NCBI GenBank assembly: GCA_029551285.1
Contig: JAKPFT010000056.1
Coordinates: 1 to 49,072 of the forward strand
Direction: 5' to 3'
Origin: a bacterium
GTDB taxonomy: Bacteria > Ratteibacteria > UBA8468 > B48-G9 > DSTR01
DNA length: 49,072 bases
The position numbers were made by a program, and so were the translations under genes. Of the stretch, positions 33,449 through 42,660 are shown in pieces (the stretch's first letter is position 1; each line of letters starts with the position of its first letter). The notes below the pieces were generated by a model, which was not told the DNA's origin, did no database searches, and saw only the letters and a list, made by a program, of their open reading frames with translations.

Positions 33449-34096
33449 CTACCGGCCGATGTAGTAAGCCGAACCAGGCCTCTTCCACGGAAACTGGGTA
33501 TAGGCTGTGTTGGGGTCTGAAGGGAAGTCGCTTTTCTTCCACCACTCCACATGACCGTCCACAAAAAGAAGGTTAAGCCCGCCGGAGTGCCGGAACGCCG
33601 TGGCAAAATTCCAGTAGGGAGCAGTGTAAAGTGCGCCCATGACATAAGCCGGGTCAGAGTCGCCTATATGCATAATGCGGTGGGGATAAAGAATTCTGTC
33701 CCGCAACGCCCAGCCCCATGTATAGGGACTGGAAATCCAGGTATTGAAACTGTAATGATGCTGGTTGGCAGACATGTTATAGGGCCTTCTCTCCGAAGGA
33801 CAGTTTCTCAACCGGCGAAAATCTGCCTGCAGGGACGGCGAAAAACTTCCGTATAGCGCCAGGTAGCGGAAGGGACTCATGCTGTAAGGTGGCATTCTCC
33901 CCGGCAGCAGAACATTGTCGTAGTCAATGGAATACATCTGGAAAATAAGGCCTAATTGCTTGAGATTTCCCATGCAGACAGCAGTTCTGGCTTTTTCCCT
34001 GGCCTGGCTCAGTGCCGGCATAAGAAGCGCCGCCAGGATAGCGATGATGGCAATTACCACTAAAAGCTCAATCAGCGTAAATCCTTGTCTTTTCAT
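33449..34096 (-). CDS. type IV prepilin-like protein with H-X9-DG domain
   Basis: A 215-residue pseudopilin. The N-terminus '[20 protein letters not shown]' has the prepilin peptidase site G|FTLIE and a hydrophobic helix. The C-terminus has '[17 protein letters not shown]', an exact His-x9-Asp-Gly motif. This class (DUF1559-like) is expanded in Planctomycetes, Lentisphaerota and relatives; its function is unclear. ATG 34096 is set by AAAGGAG five bases ahead; a GTG five codons upstream is rejected. It lies between a GH123-like gene and a UROD-like gene. Confidence 0.92.
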   Translation of the reverse strand: MKRQGFTLIELLVVIAIIAILAALLMPALSQAREKARTAVCMGNLKQLGLIFQMYSIDYDNVLLPGRMPPYSMSPFRYLALYGSFSPSLQADFRRLRNCPSERRPYNMSANQHHYSFNTWISSPYTWGWALRDRILYPHRIMHIGDSDPAYVMGALYTAPYWNFATAFRHSGGLNLLFVDGHVEWWKKSDFPSDPNTAYTQFPWKRPGSAYYIGR

Positions 34097-34184
34097 CCTG
34101 TCTCCTTTCACAAAAGTTATTAACCAGTCTCTTTACCCCTAATGTTTTTTGTTCATCACCTCCTCGTTTGAACTCTCTATTTTA

Positions 34185-37100
34185 TCACCAATTCCCCTGG
34201 CAGTCAACCAATACCAGCCGGTAGTCGTAAGCCGGCACAAAGATCTTCCGAAAACCCCGTTCATTCTGGTCGGTGTGCCAGAAGATATAGCCCCTCATCG
34301 GGTCAGCATCAGATAAATTACCGGTCATACCGGTTTCGGCTTTGGGCCGCCACAGCGCCAGGGTATCCTGATTTCTGGTATTTAAGAAAACCAGCAGCGC
34401 TTTATTTCCCCTTCGGTACACGCTCACCTTAATGTGTTCTGGTTCCACGTCATAGAGCCGGCCGTGGGCTTTCCAGTAACCGATGAACCGGCAGTCATCT
34501 TCAAAGTAACCAAAATCACTAAGAACTTTGACAATTCCCCGGTCAGTCCAGGTGTAGGGATTCATCTGGAAGTTCAGGTCATGCAAAAGTTGCATCCCTT
34601 CCCAGTTCCTGACCGGCTGGTAATCGCCAAACCGGATATAGGGAGAAGCGGCTTCTGTGTTAATCACTGTGCCGACCAGTCCGTATTGATGGCCCATGGC
34701 GGTCGTCCGGAAACCTTCCAGCCCCCGGCGCAGGAGTAACAGTCTCTTTCCGGGGTCGTTCTGGGCATATTCGTAATCGCAGGTGACCGTAGCAAAAGAC
34801 AGCGGACCGGCATACATGGTATCGGTCATGTGCATGACGATCACCGGCTCCTGGTAACCACGGTCAACCATCATGGTATAAAGCCTCTTCAGAAAATCCC
34901 TCAGGGCAAAAAGGTGACCCTCGCCCTCCACGAGTCCCTCCTGGTTGAACCAGCCGGCGCCAGCATAAGGATTTTGGTCAGCGGTGGTCTGGATTTCATC
35001 AAAATACCAGGCATCCATCCCGGCTTCCATGTTTTTGTTCAGACACCACAGGTCATAGTCCAGCCGGCTCTTTACGGAATTGACTTCCATTCCGTGGTAA
35101 ATCTTCCTGTCCGCCACGAACTCTTTAGTAAAAAGCGTGCCGTACTTGGCCCACTCCCAGGCATAGTACTTTGTTTCTTCAGTAAAACTTCTGGCCCGGT
35201 AGTCAGTGTAGGCCAGACCTAAAAGCCCCTCCTGATGGACCTGCTCCATTTTCTTCTTCAGCCAGTCAGCACAGACCTCATCCACCGGCGTAATGTGGGT
35301 AAAGGTGTAGGGCATCTGGCGATACCGGTCGGTGCCGGAAAGGGCCCAGTGGGTGGAGCCAAACCAGAAGAAAAACGGCCCCTTCCCACCTCGTTTCCGA
35401 CCCTGAAAGAGGGACGCATTTCTTGCCCAGGAAGGTTTGGGCCTCACCGGAGTGGCTGTAAAGGCAAAGACGATTTCCCGTTTTCTGTCTAATTTCACCG
35501 GAGAAGCAAAAAGTTTCAATACCATCATTAACTGCTGCCCCTGCTGGAGAAGTTGTATGGACGGTTCACTGCTGTTCAGCGGCCTCTGCCAGCCCTCATC
35601 CTTATCCGCCCACCAGCACAGACCTGCTTCTTCGTTGCCCAGCCAGAGATAGGGCAGGAAACTACCTGCCAGACTCCAGTTTTTCAGGCTGGTGGAAGCC
35701 CAGATGCTGCCTTCACCCTCCGGGATGGCGCCGGCGTAGTTACTTCTCAGGCCGTCGCTGGTGGCATGCATCAAACTCAGTTTTCCCCGGTCAAAAGGAA
35801 TGACCAGGGATAAAGAGTCCACTGCGGCGGTTCCGGCCGGATAAAGAGAGAGTTGATACTTGACCATTCCGTCGTATTCCACCCGGCCAGCCACTTCCAC
35901 CCGCATATTCTTTGTCCGGGCTTTCCCCTGGAAAGAAACCTGGTGCGGCTGCAGGGAGGTCCAGACAAATGACTGGTTCTCAAGTGGGCTTTCCTGGTTT
36001 TCTTCCTGGACGAGCAAACTTACCGGAGAGGTCAGAAGCAACTGGCCCTGCGTTTCCACCTGGCTCAGCCAGCCTGCCAGGTCAAAACTGTACCGCCGGC
36101 CCCAGACCCTGACTTCCCTTTTTCCCTGGTCAACCTCCACCGGCGTCCAGGGTGGCAGCACCCGGTCAGAAAGGCCCAGCTGATTCCCTTCAAAGGGGAA
36201 CTTTTTCTTCTCAAAAGTATCTCTTACTGGCCCGGCCAGGACCTTACCGGAGAAATCCAGTAGTTCGCCTTCCACCGTATAAACTCCCGGGGGAAGATCT
36301 GCCGGTAAATCAATCAGCACAGTAGCACTTTCTGCCTGCCACCTTTTCCCTTCAGTCTCGTTAATCAGTTTCTTCTCCGGGCTGAAGACGCGTAAGCGGT
36401 AAAGGTATTCCCTGTCCGGTTCTCCGTAGCCCTGCCGGTTGAGTTCTACCCTCAGACGGGAAAGACCTGGCAGAAAGTAAACCTCCAGGCCTAAAGGCGA
36501 CAGAGAAACGGAAGTCTTATTGCTGGAAGGCGCTAACCGCTGGTACTCAAAGAGGAGTTCTGGCTCGGTAAGGGCCCGCCGATAGATGGTGAAGTCATCC
36601 AGCACCGCCACATCTGTCTCCCCGGTCCAGCCAAAAAGTGCGAGTTCAAAAAAAGCACCCAGATGGGGCTGCTGGAAAGGTTTCCTCAGGGTGCTGGTAG
36701 CCACCCTCTTGCCGTTGACGATAAAATGAAGGGTGTGCTGGTTGTAAGAAAAACCTGTCTGAAACCACTCGTCTTCCACCCGCGGCAAATTCACGCCGGA
36801 AAGGTCAGACTGGTAAACCGGGACATTGCCGTAGCCGCAAACCCTCCCCTGCCGGCCAATGGTGCAAAAAAGCTGGCCCCCGTGGGTCTGGAAAAGAAGA
36901 CCGCCGGCTGAGGAAGGATGAAGTTTTTCGTACTTCAGCCACCAGAGAACCGTGCCGGAACCAGCCAGCAGGTTTTTCTCCACCTGGTAACTTACGCTGA
37001 GGCTGGTAGAAAAATCCCTGTTGGTCAGCCCTTTTCCCAGCAGTCCGTCCGTGAGATATTTTTCTTTGACGACTTCCTGGGAAACTGCCTGGTTGTTGAC

Positions 37101-37271
37101 CCTGACCGTGACTGGACTTCCGCGGCCAGAGGAGGCAGCCGTCAGTCCCTCTTCAAAATCAAGATGAAAAATCACGGTCTGCCGCAGGTAGGTATCATCA
37201 GCGGAAAAAAGAAAAGTGGTGAAAAAAAGGAACGAGCAGAAAATTTTTCCTGGCACCTGGCTGGCTTTCAC
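34185..37271 (-). CDS. secreted GH123-like (DUF6067-type) protein with N-terminal LamG module
   Basis: A 1028-residue paralogue of the protein at 28525. It begins with GTG (no ATG is available) and a signal peptide (~1-23). A LamG/concanavalin-like domain follows (about 30-245; 'VIFHLDFEEGL' ... 'VAVLDDFTIYRRALTEPEL'). From about 255 the domain order matches the paralogue. It contains 'YLWLGNEEAGLCWWADKDEGW' (split; 541-561) and 'DAWYFDEI' with D758-E759 as the likely acidic pair. It starts 12 bases after a GspG-like pseudopilin gene, so it is probably co-transcribed with the pilus/secretion genes. The substrate is unknown. Confidence 0.78.
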   Translation of the reverse strand: MKASQVPGKIFCSFLFFTTFLFSADDTYLRQTVIFHLDFEEGLTAASSGRGSPVTVRVNNQAVSQEVVKEKYLTDGLLGKGLTNRDFSTSLSVSYQVEKNLLAGSGTVLWWLKYEKLHPSSAGGLLFQTHGGQLFCTIGRQGRVCGYGNVPVYQSDLSGVNLPRVEDEWFQTGFSYNQHTLHFIVNGKRVATSTLRKPFQQPHLGAFFELALFGWTGETDVAVLDDFTIYRRALTEPELLFEYQRLAPSSNKTSVSLSPLGLEVYFLPGLSRLRVELNRQGYGEPDREYLYRLRVFSPEKKLINETEGKRWQAESATVLIDLPADLPPGVYTVEGELLDFSGKVLAGPVRDTFEKKKFPFEGNQLGLSDRVLPPWTPVEVDQGKREVRVWGRRYSFDLAGWLSQVETQGQLLLTSPVSLLVQEENQESPLENQSFVWTSLQPHQVSFQGKARTKNMRVEVAGRVEYDGMVKYQLSLYPAGTAAVDSLSLVIPFDRGKLSLMHATSDGLRSNYAGAIPEGEGSIWASTSLKNWSLAGSFLPYLWLGNEEAGLCWWADKDEGWQRPLNSSEPSIQLLQQGQQLMMVLKLFASPVKLDRKREIVFAFTATPVRPKPSWARNASLFQGRKRGGKGPFFFWFGSTHWALSGTDRYRQMPYTFTHITPVDEVCADWLKKKMEQVHQEGLLGLAYTDYRARSFTEETKYYAWEWAKYGTLFTKEFVADRKIYHGMEVNSVKSRLDYDLWCLNKNMEAGMDAWYFDEIQTTADQNPYAGAGWFNQEGLVEGEGHLFALRDFLKRLYTMMVDRGYQEPVIVMHMTDTMYAGPLSFATVTCDYEYAQNDPGKRLLLLRRGLEGFRTTAMGHQYGLVGTVINTEAASPYIRFGDYQPVRNWEGMQLLHDLNFQMNPYTWTDRGIVKVLSDFGYFEDDCRFIGYWKAHGRLYDVEPEHIKVSVYRRGNKALLVFLNTRNQDTLALWRPKAETGMTGNLSDADPMRGYIFWHTDQNERGFRKIFVPAYDYRLVLVDCQGNW

Positions 37272-37283
37272 CGGGAAAAAGGC

Positions 37284-37946
37284 TTACCGGAATTTATAAA
37301 GCAGGTCATCGCCCCCTGCTGTGGTGGCGCCGGCATTGGTTTCTATAAGGCCGTTGGGTCCGGCTGAGTAAATCACCATCACTTTCTCTGTGTCAGCATA
37401 GGCCACCAGATAGGTGTGTCCCCAGGGGTCCAGGGGTGTTCCGTAGGCAACCTTGTCCATACTCCAGCCAGAGGTTCCTTCTGATCCAGGGGTAGAACCC
37501 TGCTCTGAGGAGTAAACACTTCTTTGCTGGAAAACCTGGTAGGGACCGTCCCAGGGATGACCCCTGGTCAGTTCACTTTCTTCGGAAGTAGAATCCTCAT
37601 ACTCCCGCGGTGTTGCCGGATAATTTGTCCAGTGAACATAGGCGATGGTGTAGGTACCCTGGATATCGCTGGAGAGAGCCGTGCCATCAGCCACCGGATA
37701 GCCAGAATGTGTGCTGTCAGCCAAAACTGCATCCTTTAAGTCGCACAGTCTCACATACCAGCCCACATCGTTTTTCACCATGGTCATGATGCCGGCTAAA
37801 TTGGCCATTTCGGCCCTGGCTTTATCCACCAGGGCTTTTGCCCTTGACTTCCTCACCGCCGGTAGCAGCAGCGCGGCTAACAGGGCAATGATGACCATCA
37901 CCACCAAAAGTTCCGTCAGGGTGAAACCTTTCTGTTTCTTCAGCAT
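37284..37946 (-). CDS. gspG: GspG-like major pseudopilin
   Basis: A 220-residue prepilin with cleavage site G|FTLTE after 'MLKKQK' and a hydrophobic helix to about residue 30. The C-terminal part has the GspG pattern: 'YGTPLDPWGHTYLV', 'SAGPNGLIET' and 'GGDDLLYKF', which form the calcium-binding end of T2SS major pseudopilins. It is longer than typical GspG (~145), with an insertion between about 80 and 165. GGAGG is present six bases upstream. It is downstream of hepT and immediately upstream of the LamG-GH123-like gene. Confidence 0.86.
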   Translation of the reverse strand: MLKKQKGFTLTELLVVMVIIALLAALLLPAVRKSRAKALVDKARAEMANLAGIMTMVKNDVGWYVRLCDLKDAVLADSTHSGYPVADGTALSSDIQGTYTIAYVHWTNYPATPREYEDSTSEESELTRGHPWDGPYQVFQQRSVYSSEQGSTPGSEGTSGWSMDKVAYGTPLDPWGHTYLVAYADTEKVMVIYSAGPNGLIETNAGATTAGGDDLLYKFR

Positions 37947-38037
37947 TTAGCACCTCCAGAAGTGAAAGAACTTCCTCAAATGAGCCGCTCTCTTTTCAGG
38001 TATCCCATCACCTCTTCCACATATTCCTCAAAAATTC

Positions 38038-38403
38038 TCAAGTCCTCAGTTGCTCCAAAACTTCATCTGTTGTCAATTCCCGGTAAAGGTGCACCAATCT
38101 GTTCCTGAAAGATGCCAGAGCCATCATTTTTCCGGCCACTGGTTCGCTTAAAACCCTGCTTTGCTTCAAACTCTGGAAAATCTCCCGGTAGGTCTCAGGT
38201 CTCCTGAGCGACAACCCGGAAATAATATGACTGCCAATGTTCAAACAATCTTCTATAGCCAACTGCAGGTTTCTTTCCAGGGCCGTTATAACAAATCTCT
38301 CGTTGGTCCCGCAAGTTTTGACTTCTTTTATTCTTGCCATATGCTCCCGCAGTCGTTCCAGTTGAATGAACAACTTTTCCTTATCAATGCCAGAAGGTGC
38401 CAT
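38038..38403 (-). CDS. hepT: HepT-like ribonuclease toxin, 3' end frameshifted
   Basis: Toxin of the MntA-HepT (HEPN-MNT) pair. The 121-residue HEPN protein has the RX4HXY RNase motif at R100-H105-Y107. The start at ATG 38403 lies within the end of mntA (20-base overlap). The protein stops after 'EVLEQLRT'. The next frame continues with a typical HepT ending, 'EDLRIFEEYVEEVMGYL' and on to a stop at 37976. A one-base indel near 38045-38050 would restore a full-length protein. Either the toxin is truncated by a mutation or this is a sequence error. The active motif lies before the lesion. Confidence 0.82.
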   Translation of the reverse strand: MAPSGIDKEKLFIQLERLREHMARIKEVKTCGTNERFVITALERNLQLAIEDCLNIGSHIISGLSLRRPETYREIFQSLKQSRVLSEPVAGKMMALASFRNRLVHLYRELTTDEVLEQLRT

Positions 38404-38839
38404 CCTGAAGTTTTTCCAGCATTTTATCAAAGTATTCTTTCCGCAGGGGGGCGGTGTCATAATACTCTGCTTCCTTTTTTGTCTCAAAGTCTATTCTTGC
38501 CTGGGGGCTGCTGGCATAAAGACATTTTCCCTCTTTCAGGATTCTGTGCACCAGGGTGAGCGGCGCTTTCTTCAGATTCACCAGATCAATGGCTTCCTCC
38601 CGAAAGATGTCTATAAGTTCATTTAGAATTCGCGCCTCTTCCTCCCAGGATATTTCTTTTTCAGCAAGATAGGCCAGGTCCAGATCACTCAAAGGCCCAG
38701 CCTGGCCGCCAGCACAGGAACCAAAAACATAGATTAACTGGACTCTGTTTTTCAGACAGAAACGCCTGACTTCCTGCTCCAGAATTTCAAATCTATCTTT
38801 GGCCCGCCTCGGGTTTTTTAAGATAGAATTAAAGTGCAT
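38384..38839 (-). CDS. mntA: MntA-like nucleotidyltransferase antitoxin
   Basis: A 151-residue minimal nucleotidyltransferase. The exact GSX10DXD motif is present at G40-S41 ... D52-L-D54. In characterised pairs MntA adds AMP to the tyrosine of the HepT RX4HXY motif and so silences it. The pair is inserted between two prepilin genes of the pilus locus, in the same orientation. It ends 'LQDGTFWH', overlapping hepT by 20 bases. Confidence 0.92.
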   Translation of the reverse strand: MHFNSILKNPRRAKDRFEILEQEVRRFCLKNRVQLIYVFGSCAGGQAGPLSDLDLAYLAEKEISWEEEARILNELIDIFREEAIDLVNLKKAPLTLVHRILKEGKCLYASSPQARIDFETKKEAEYYDTAPLRKEYFDKMLEKLQDGTFWH

Positions 38840-38841
38840 AC

Positions 38842-39582
38842 TTACTCCTCACCCCAGGTGGTTCTATTGTTACCGGTGTCATCGTCAGCGGCAACCAGGA
38901 TGGAGTAGTCGTAGTATCCGTGCTTTTGATAGTACCACTTAACGGCACGACAGGCCACATTACCCACCAAGTTATCCGCCGAGAACTCAACCTGCTGCAG
39001 GACAACCCACTGGACCGAACCGTCCAGGTAAAGGCTGTTAATTCCCCAGGCGTGATTGCCGGTTTCAATGCTAGTACCGTCGGATAGACTGGTATTGTAA
39101 ACTCCACGGTCGCTGACCAGGGGAACCGGCGAGTTCTTTTTGTTCCCCGGCGAAAGACCAAAAACAAAAGCGTAACTGGCATACCAGTCATTCTCATACC
39201 CCGACCAGTCATTCCCGTCTGGTTCAGAAGTGTGATACTGGCCTATCTCTCCGGTTGGTGGCTTCAACCTTCTATTTTTGGAGGACGGACACCAGAAGAT
39301 CCGACTACTTTTAATATAATCCGGATAAATTGACCGGGTCTGGGGTGAGCCGTCGGCGTCATAGAGTCCCTCTTTGTTTGCGGGAAACTTCTCGTACCAG
39401 TCATCCGCGTACATTTCAAAAGCCATGGCAAACTGCCGCAGATTGTTTACGCAAACAGTGCGCCTGGCTTTTTCCCTGGAAAGCGAAAGGGTTGGCATCA
39501 GAAGAAGCGCGAGAATAACGATTATCGCAATAACCACCAAAAGTTCCACCAGGGTAAAACCTCTTTTTCTTTCCTTCATCAA
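38842..39582 (-). CDS. type IV prepilin-like protein with H-X9-DG motif
   Basis: A 246-residue pseudopilin. The N-terminus '[17 protein letters not shown]' contains the cleavage site and helix; '[12 protein letters not shown]' supplies an exact His-x9-Asp-Gly motif (~175-187). About 55 residues follow the motif. It overlaps the pilC/gspF stop by 4 bases and is therefore the likely pilin product of the assembly operon. Two other prepilin genes lie downstream. Confidence 0.92.
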   Translation of the reverse strand: MMKERKRGFTLVELLVVIAIIVILALLLMPTLSLSREKARRTVCVNNLRQFAMAFEMYADDWYEKFPANKEGLYDADGSPQTRSIYPDYIKSSRIFWCPSSKNRRLKPPTGEIGQYHTSEPDGNDWSGYENDWYASYAFVFGLSPGNKKNSPVPLVSDRGVYNTSLSDGTSIETGNHAWGINSLYLDGSVQWVVLQQVEFSADNLVGNVACRAVKWYYQKHGYYDYSILVAADDDTGNNRTTWGEE

Positions 39583-40904
39583 TCCCCTCCTCCCTTTTCG
39601 CCTTTTCCTCCTCCACCGCCACCACTTTCGGTTAAGCCCATGGCTAATTTGATCAGGGGCAGGAACAGCGAAATGACGATAAAGCCGACGATGCCGCCCA
39701 GGAAAACAATCATGATGGGTTCCAGCATGGAGGTCATGGCCGCCACTGCCGCGTCCACTTCGGCTTCGTAAGCGTCAGCCACCTTGTCCAGCATGGCATC
39801 AATGGCGCCGGTTTCTTCACCTACCGCAATCATGTTGGTGACCATGGCTGGAAAAGCGCCGGTCCGGTGCATCGGTCCCGCGATGCCCTCACCTTCCCTG
39901 ACCCGGTTTCTGATCTCGTTGATGGCCTTGGCGATGACATCGTTGCCGACAGTGTCCCTGACAATCTGCAGCGACTGCAGGATGGGCACGCCGCTGGTAA
40001 TCAGGGTGCCCAGCGTCCGGGCAAACCGGGCGATAATGGTCTTGGCCACCACCGGCCCAAAGACCGGGATGCGCATCTTAGCCATGTCCATCCAGTAACG
40101 GGTGAACTTGATTCTGTAAAGGACTTTGTACAGAATAATCAGCGCAATGACGCCAGCGATAATCAGATAGAAACGCTGGGTCATCAGGTTGGACATTTTG
40201 ATCAGCAACTGGGTTGGTCCGGGCAGTTCGCCGGCTTCCATCTCGGCAAAGATGTTGATGAAGGTAGGAACAATCTTCAACATGATGAAGGTCAGAATGC
40301 CGATGGCGACCACGCAGATGACCGCCGGATAGGCCATGGCAGACTTGATTTTCCCTCTCAGTTTGGCTTCTTTCTCCATGAATTCCGCCAGCCGGGTCAA
40401 GACCACTTCCAGAGCACCTCCGGCCTCTCCGGCCCGGACCATGGCCACATAGATGCGGGGGAAACTGCGGGGGTGCTTGGCCAGCGCTTCCGAAAAAAGG
40501 GCTCCGCTTTCAATGTCATCGGCCACTCTGGCCAGTACCGTCGCGGCGGCACCACGGCGCTGCTCCTTTAAGACCCGGAGTGAACGCAAAAGTGGTAAGC
40601 CGGAGCCGATGAGGGTAGCCATCTGCCGGGTGATGATGGTTAACTCTTTGGGCTTGATCGCGGTTGGACCGAGGCTGAGGTTTAAACCACCGCCACCAGC
40701 GGCTTTCTTGGGTTTGGCGGCTGGCCTGGCTGCGGCCTTGGCCGCGGCTGGTTTTTCCTTAGCCGCCCTGGCCGGGGCCACATTGGTGACAAAATACCCC
40801 ATGCCTTTCAGTTTGGCTAAAGCCTCCTGAAGGTGTCCGGCTTCAATGGTACCGGTTAAACTCTTTCCGCCACTATCCAGCGCGCTGTACTGAAAGACTG
40901 CCAT
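39579..40904 (-). CDS. pilC: type IV pilus/T2SS inner-membrane platform protein PilC/GspF
   Basis: A 441-residue platform protein with two GspF domains (about 85-210 and 290-415) and three membrane helices. The N-terminal 45 residues are the usual '[19 protein letters not shown]' start. An Ala/Lys/Pro-rich linker (~45-72) and a Gly-rich tail (~428-441) are low-complexity additions. Typical motifs are '[19 protein letters not shown]' and '[19 protein letters not shown]'. It sits 28 bases after pilB. Confidence 0.96.
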   Translation of the reverse strand: MAVFQYSALDSGGKSLTGTIEAGHLQEALAKLKGMGYFVTNVAPARAAKEKPAAAKAAARPAAKPKKAAGGGGLNLSLGPTAIKPKELTIITRQMATLIGSGLPLLRSLRVLKEQRRGAAATVLARVADDIESGALFSEALAKHPRSFPRIYVAMVRAGEAGGALEVVLTRLAEFMEKEAKLRGKIKSAMAYPAVICVVAIGILTFIMLKIVPTFINIFAEMEAGELPGPTQLLIKMSNLMTQRFYLIIAGVIALIILYKVLYRIKFTRYWMDMAKMRIPVFGPVVAKTIIARFARTLGTLITSGVPILQSLQIVRDTVGNDVIAKAINEIRNRVREGEGIAGPMHRTGAFPAMVTNMIAVGEETGAIDAMLDKVADAYEAEVDAAVAAMTSMLEPIMIVFLGGIVGFIVISLFLPLIKLAMGLTESGGGGGGKGEKGGGD

Positions 40905-40932
40905 TTTGCCTCCTTCCAGCAGCCACTACCGG

Positions 40933-42657
40933 TCAGTAGCCATGGACCTCTCTGGCTACTTCTTCAATACTGGTAATGCCTTCGTTGATTTTCTCCAGAC
41001 CATCCTGCAGAAGCGTTCTCATGCCGCATTCCTTAATCGCCACCTCCCGGATTTCCCCCAGGGAACGACCGGAAATAACGGCTTCCCAGAAGGGCGGTTT
41101 GGGAACGAGAATCTCAAACATACCGATTCTTCCCTTATAGCCGCCGCGACAGAAGGGGCAGCCTACTGGCTTATAGAACTTCATCCCTTCGGCCTGTTCC
41201 GGGGTCAGGCCAAGCTGGAGCAACTCCGCGGCTTCTGGCCGATACTCCTGTTTACACCTGGGGCACAGCACCCTGACCAGCCGCTGGGCAATAACCCCTT
41301 CAATGGTAGAAGCCAGAAGGAAAATTTCCACCTTCATGTCCGCCAGCCTGATGATGGTGGTTGGCGCATCGTTGGTGTGCAGGGTGCTCAACACCAGGTG
41401 GCCGGTCAAAGATGACTGGATGGCCATCTGCGCCGTTTCAAAATCACGCACCTCACCTACCAGAATCACATCCGGGTCCTGCCGCAGAATACTGCGCAGA
41501 CACCGGGCAAAGGTCAACCCGATGTGCTCCCTGATTGGTACCTGAACGGCGCCTTCCAGCATGTACTCCACCGGGTCCTCGGTGGTAATCACCTTCACAT
41601 CCGGGGTATTGATTTTGCGTAACAGGGCGTAAAGAGTGGTGGTTTTGCCGCAGCCAGTAGGACCGGTGGCTAAAATAATTCCGTTGGGCTTTTTGATAAA
41701 AGAATTAACCAGTTCCATGTCCCGGTGAGACAGCCCTAAGTTTTCCAGCTCAAAAATGGTTTTACCGCGGTCCAGCACCCGGATGGCCAGACATTCACCA
41801 AAAACCGTCGGAACAGTGTTGACCCGGAGGTCCACGGCCCGGCCCATGATGGAAAGTTCAATCCGGCCATCCTGCGGCAGCCTTCTTTCCGCAATGTCCA
41901 TGCCCGCCATAATTTTAAACCGGCAGAAGAGGGCAAAAGCCAGCCCTTTGGGCGGGTGGACCATATCGTAAAGCACGCCATCCACCCGGTAGCGCACCCG
42001 GAAGTCTTCCTCAAAAGGCTCCAGGTGCACGTCGGAAGCGTTATCCCGCACAGTCTGCAGCAAAATCAGGTCAAACAATTTGACCACCGGCGGCAAAGAA
42101 GCAATTTCCTCCAGGCTGGTGATGGTCGCGTACTCACCCTGGCTGGCCACTGATTCCAGTTCTTCCATCTCTTCTACATCCTGGGAGAGCCACTTGATGA
42201 GGTCATCAATGGTCTCCATTTCCTTGCCGTAATAGGTTTCAATGGCTTCCCGGATGTCGTCGGCATCAGCCAGCACCATCCTGGTTTTGTATCCCAGCAC
42301 AAAGGTGATATCATCCTGGATATTCAAACTCAGGGTATCACCGACCGCCAGGGTTAAGACATTGTTCTCAAACTTGATGGGAATGGCCTCATAGGCCTTG
42401 GCCAGAGCTGAAGGGAAAACCTGAATGGCTTTCTGGTCAATTACGGTGTTTTTCAAATCAATCATCTCCACGCCGGCCTGGACAGAAAGGATGCGTTTTA
42501 AGTCCTTCTCGGAAACATAGCCCAGGTCCACCAGAATCCGGCCAAGGAAATGGCCGGATTTTCGTTGCTCCTCCAGGGCCTTAACCAACTGTTCCTGGGT
42601 CAGCAGGCCGTTTTCCACAAGCATTTCCACGAGAAGTTTTTTCTCAGCCATGGCCAC
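40933..42657 (-). CDS. pilB: PilB/GspE assembly ATPase (copy 1)
   Basis: Hexameric extension ATPase. The 574 residues comprise an N-terminal MshEN-like domain (~1-145, with 'LGRILVDLGYVSEKDL'), a linker, and the ATPase domain. Walker A is GPTGCGKTT (332-340), with Cys where most have Ser. The Asp box 'TTEDPVEYML', Walker B 'ILVGEVRD' and a zinc-binding tetracysteine region (CPRC ... CPFC, about 470-500) are all present. MshEN domains of this kind can bind c-di-GMP, but binding here is untested. It lies 3 bases after pilT. Confidence 0.95.
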   Translation of the reverse strand: MAMAEKKLLVEMLVENGLLTQEQLVKALEEQRKSGHFLGRILVDLGYVSEKDLKRILSVQAGVEMIDLKNTVIDQKAIQVFPSALAKAYEAIPIKFENNVLTLAVGDTLSLNIQDDITFVLGYKTRMVLADADDIREAIETYYGKEMETIDDLIKWLSQDVEEMEELESVASQGEYATITSLEEIASLPPVVKLFDLILLQTVRDNASDVHLEPFEEDFRVRYRVDGVLYDMVHPPKGLAFALFCRFKIMAGMDIAERRLPQDGRIELSIMGRAVDLRVNTVPTVFGECLAIRVLDRGKTIFELENLGLSHRDMELVNSFIKKPNGIILATGPTGCGKTTTLYALLRKINTPDVKVITTEDPVEYMLEGAVQVPIREHIGLTFARCLRSILRQDPDVILVGEVRDFETAQMAIQSSLTGHLVLSTLHTNDAPTTIIRLADMKVEIFLLASTIEGVIAQRLVRVLCPRCKQEYRPEAAELLQLGLTPEQAEGMKFYKPVGCPFCRGGYKGRIGMFEILVPKPPFWEAVISGRSLGEIREVAIKECGMRTLLQDGLEKINEGITSIEEVAREVHGY

Positions 42658-42660
42658 ACC

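Noticed and set aside
39867..40571. Plus-strand open frame of 234 codons opposite pilC
   Set aside because: It is antisense to a clear GspF/PilC gene, with His/Gln/Gly-rich nonsense composition and no domain.
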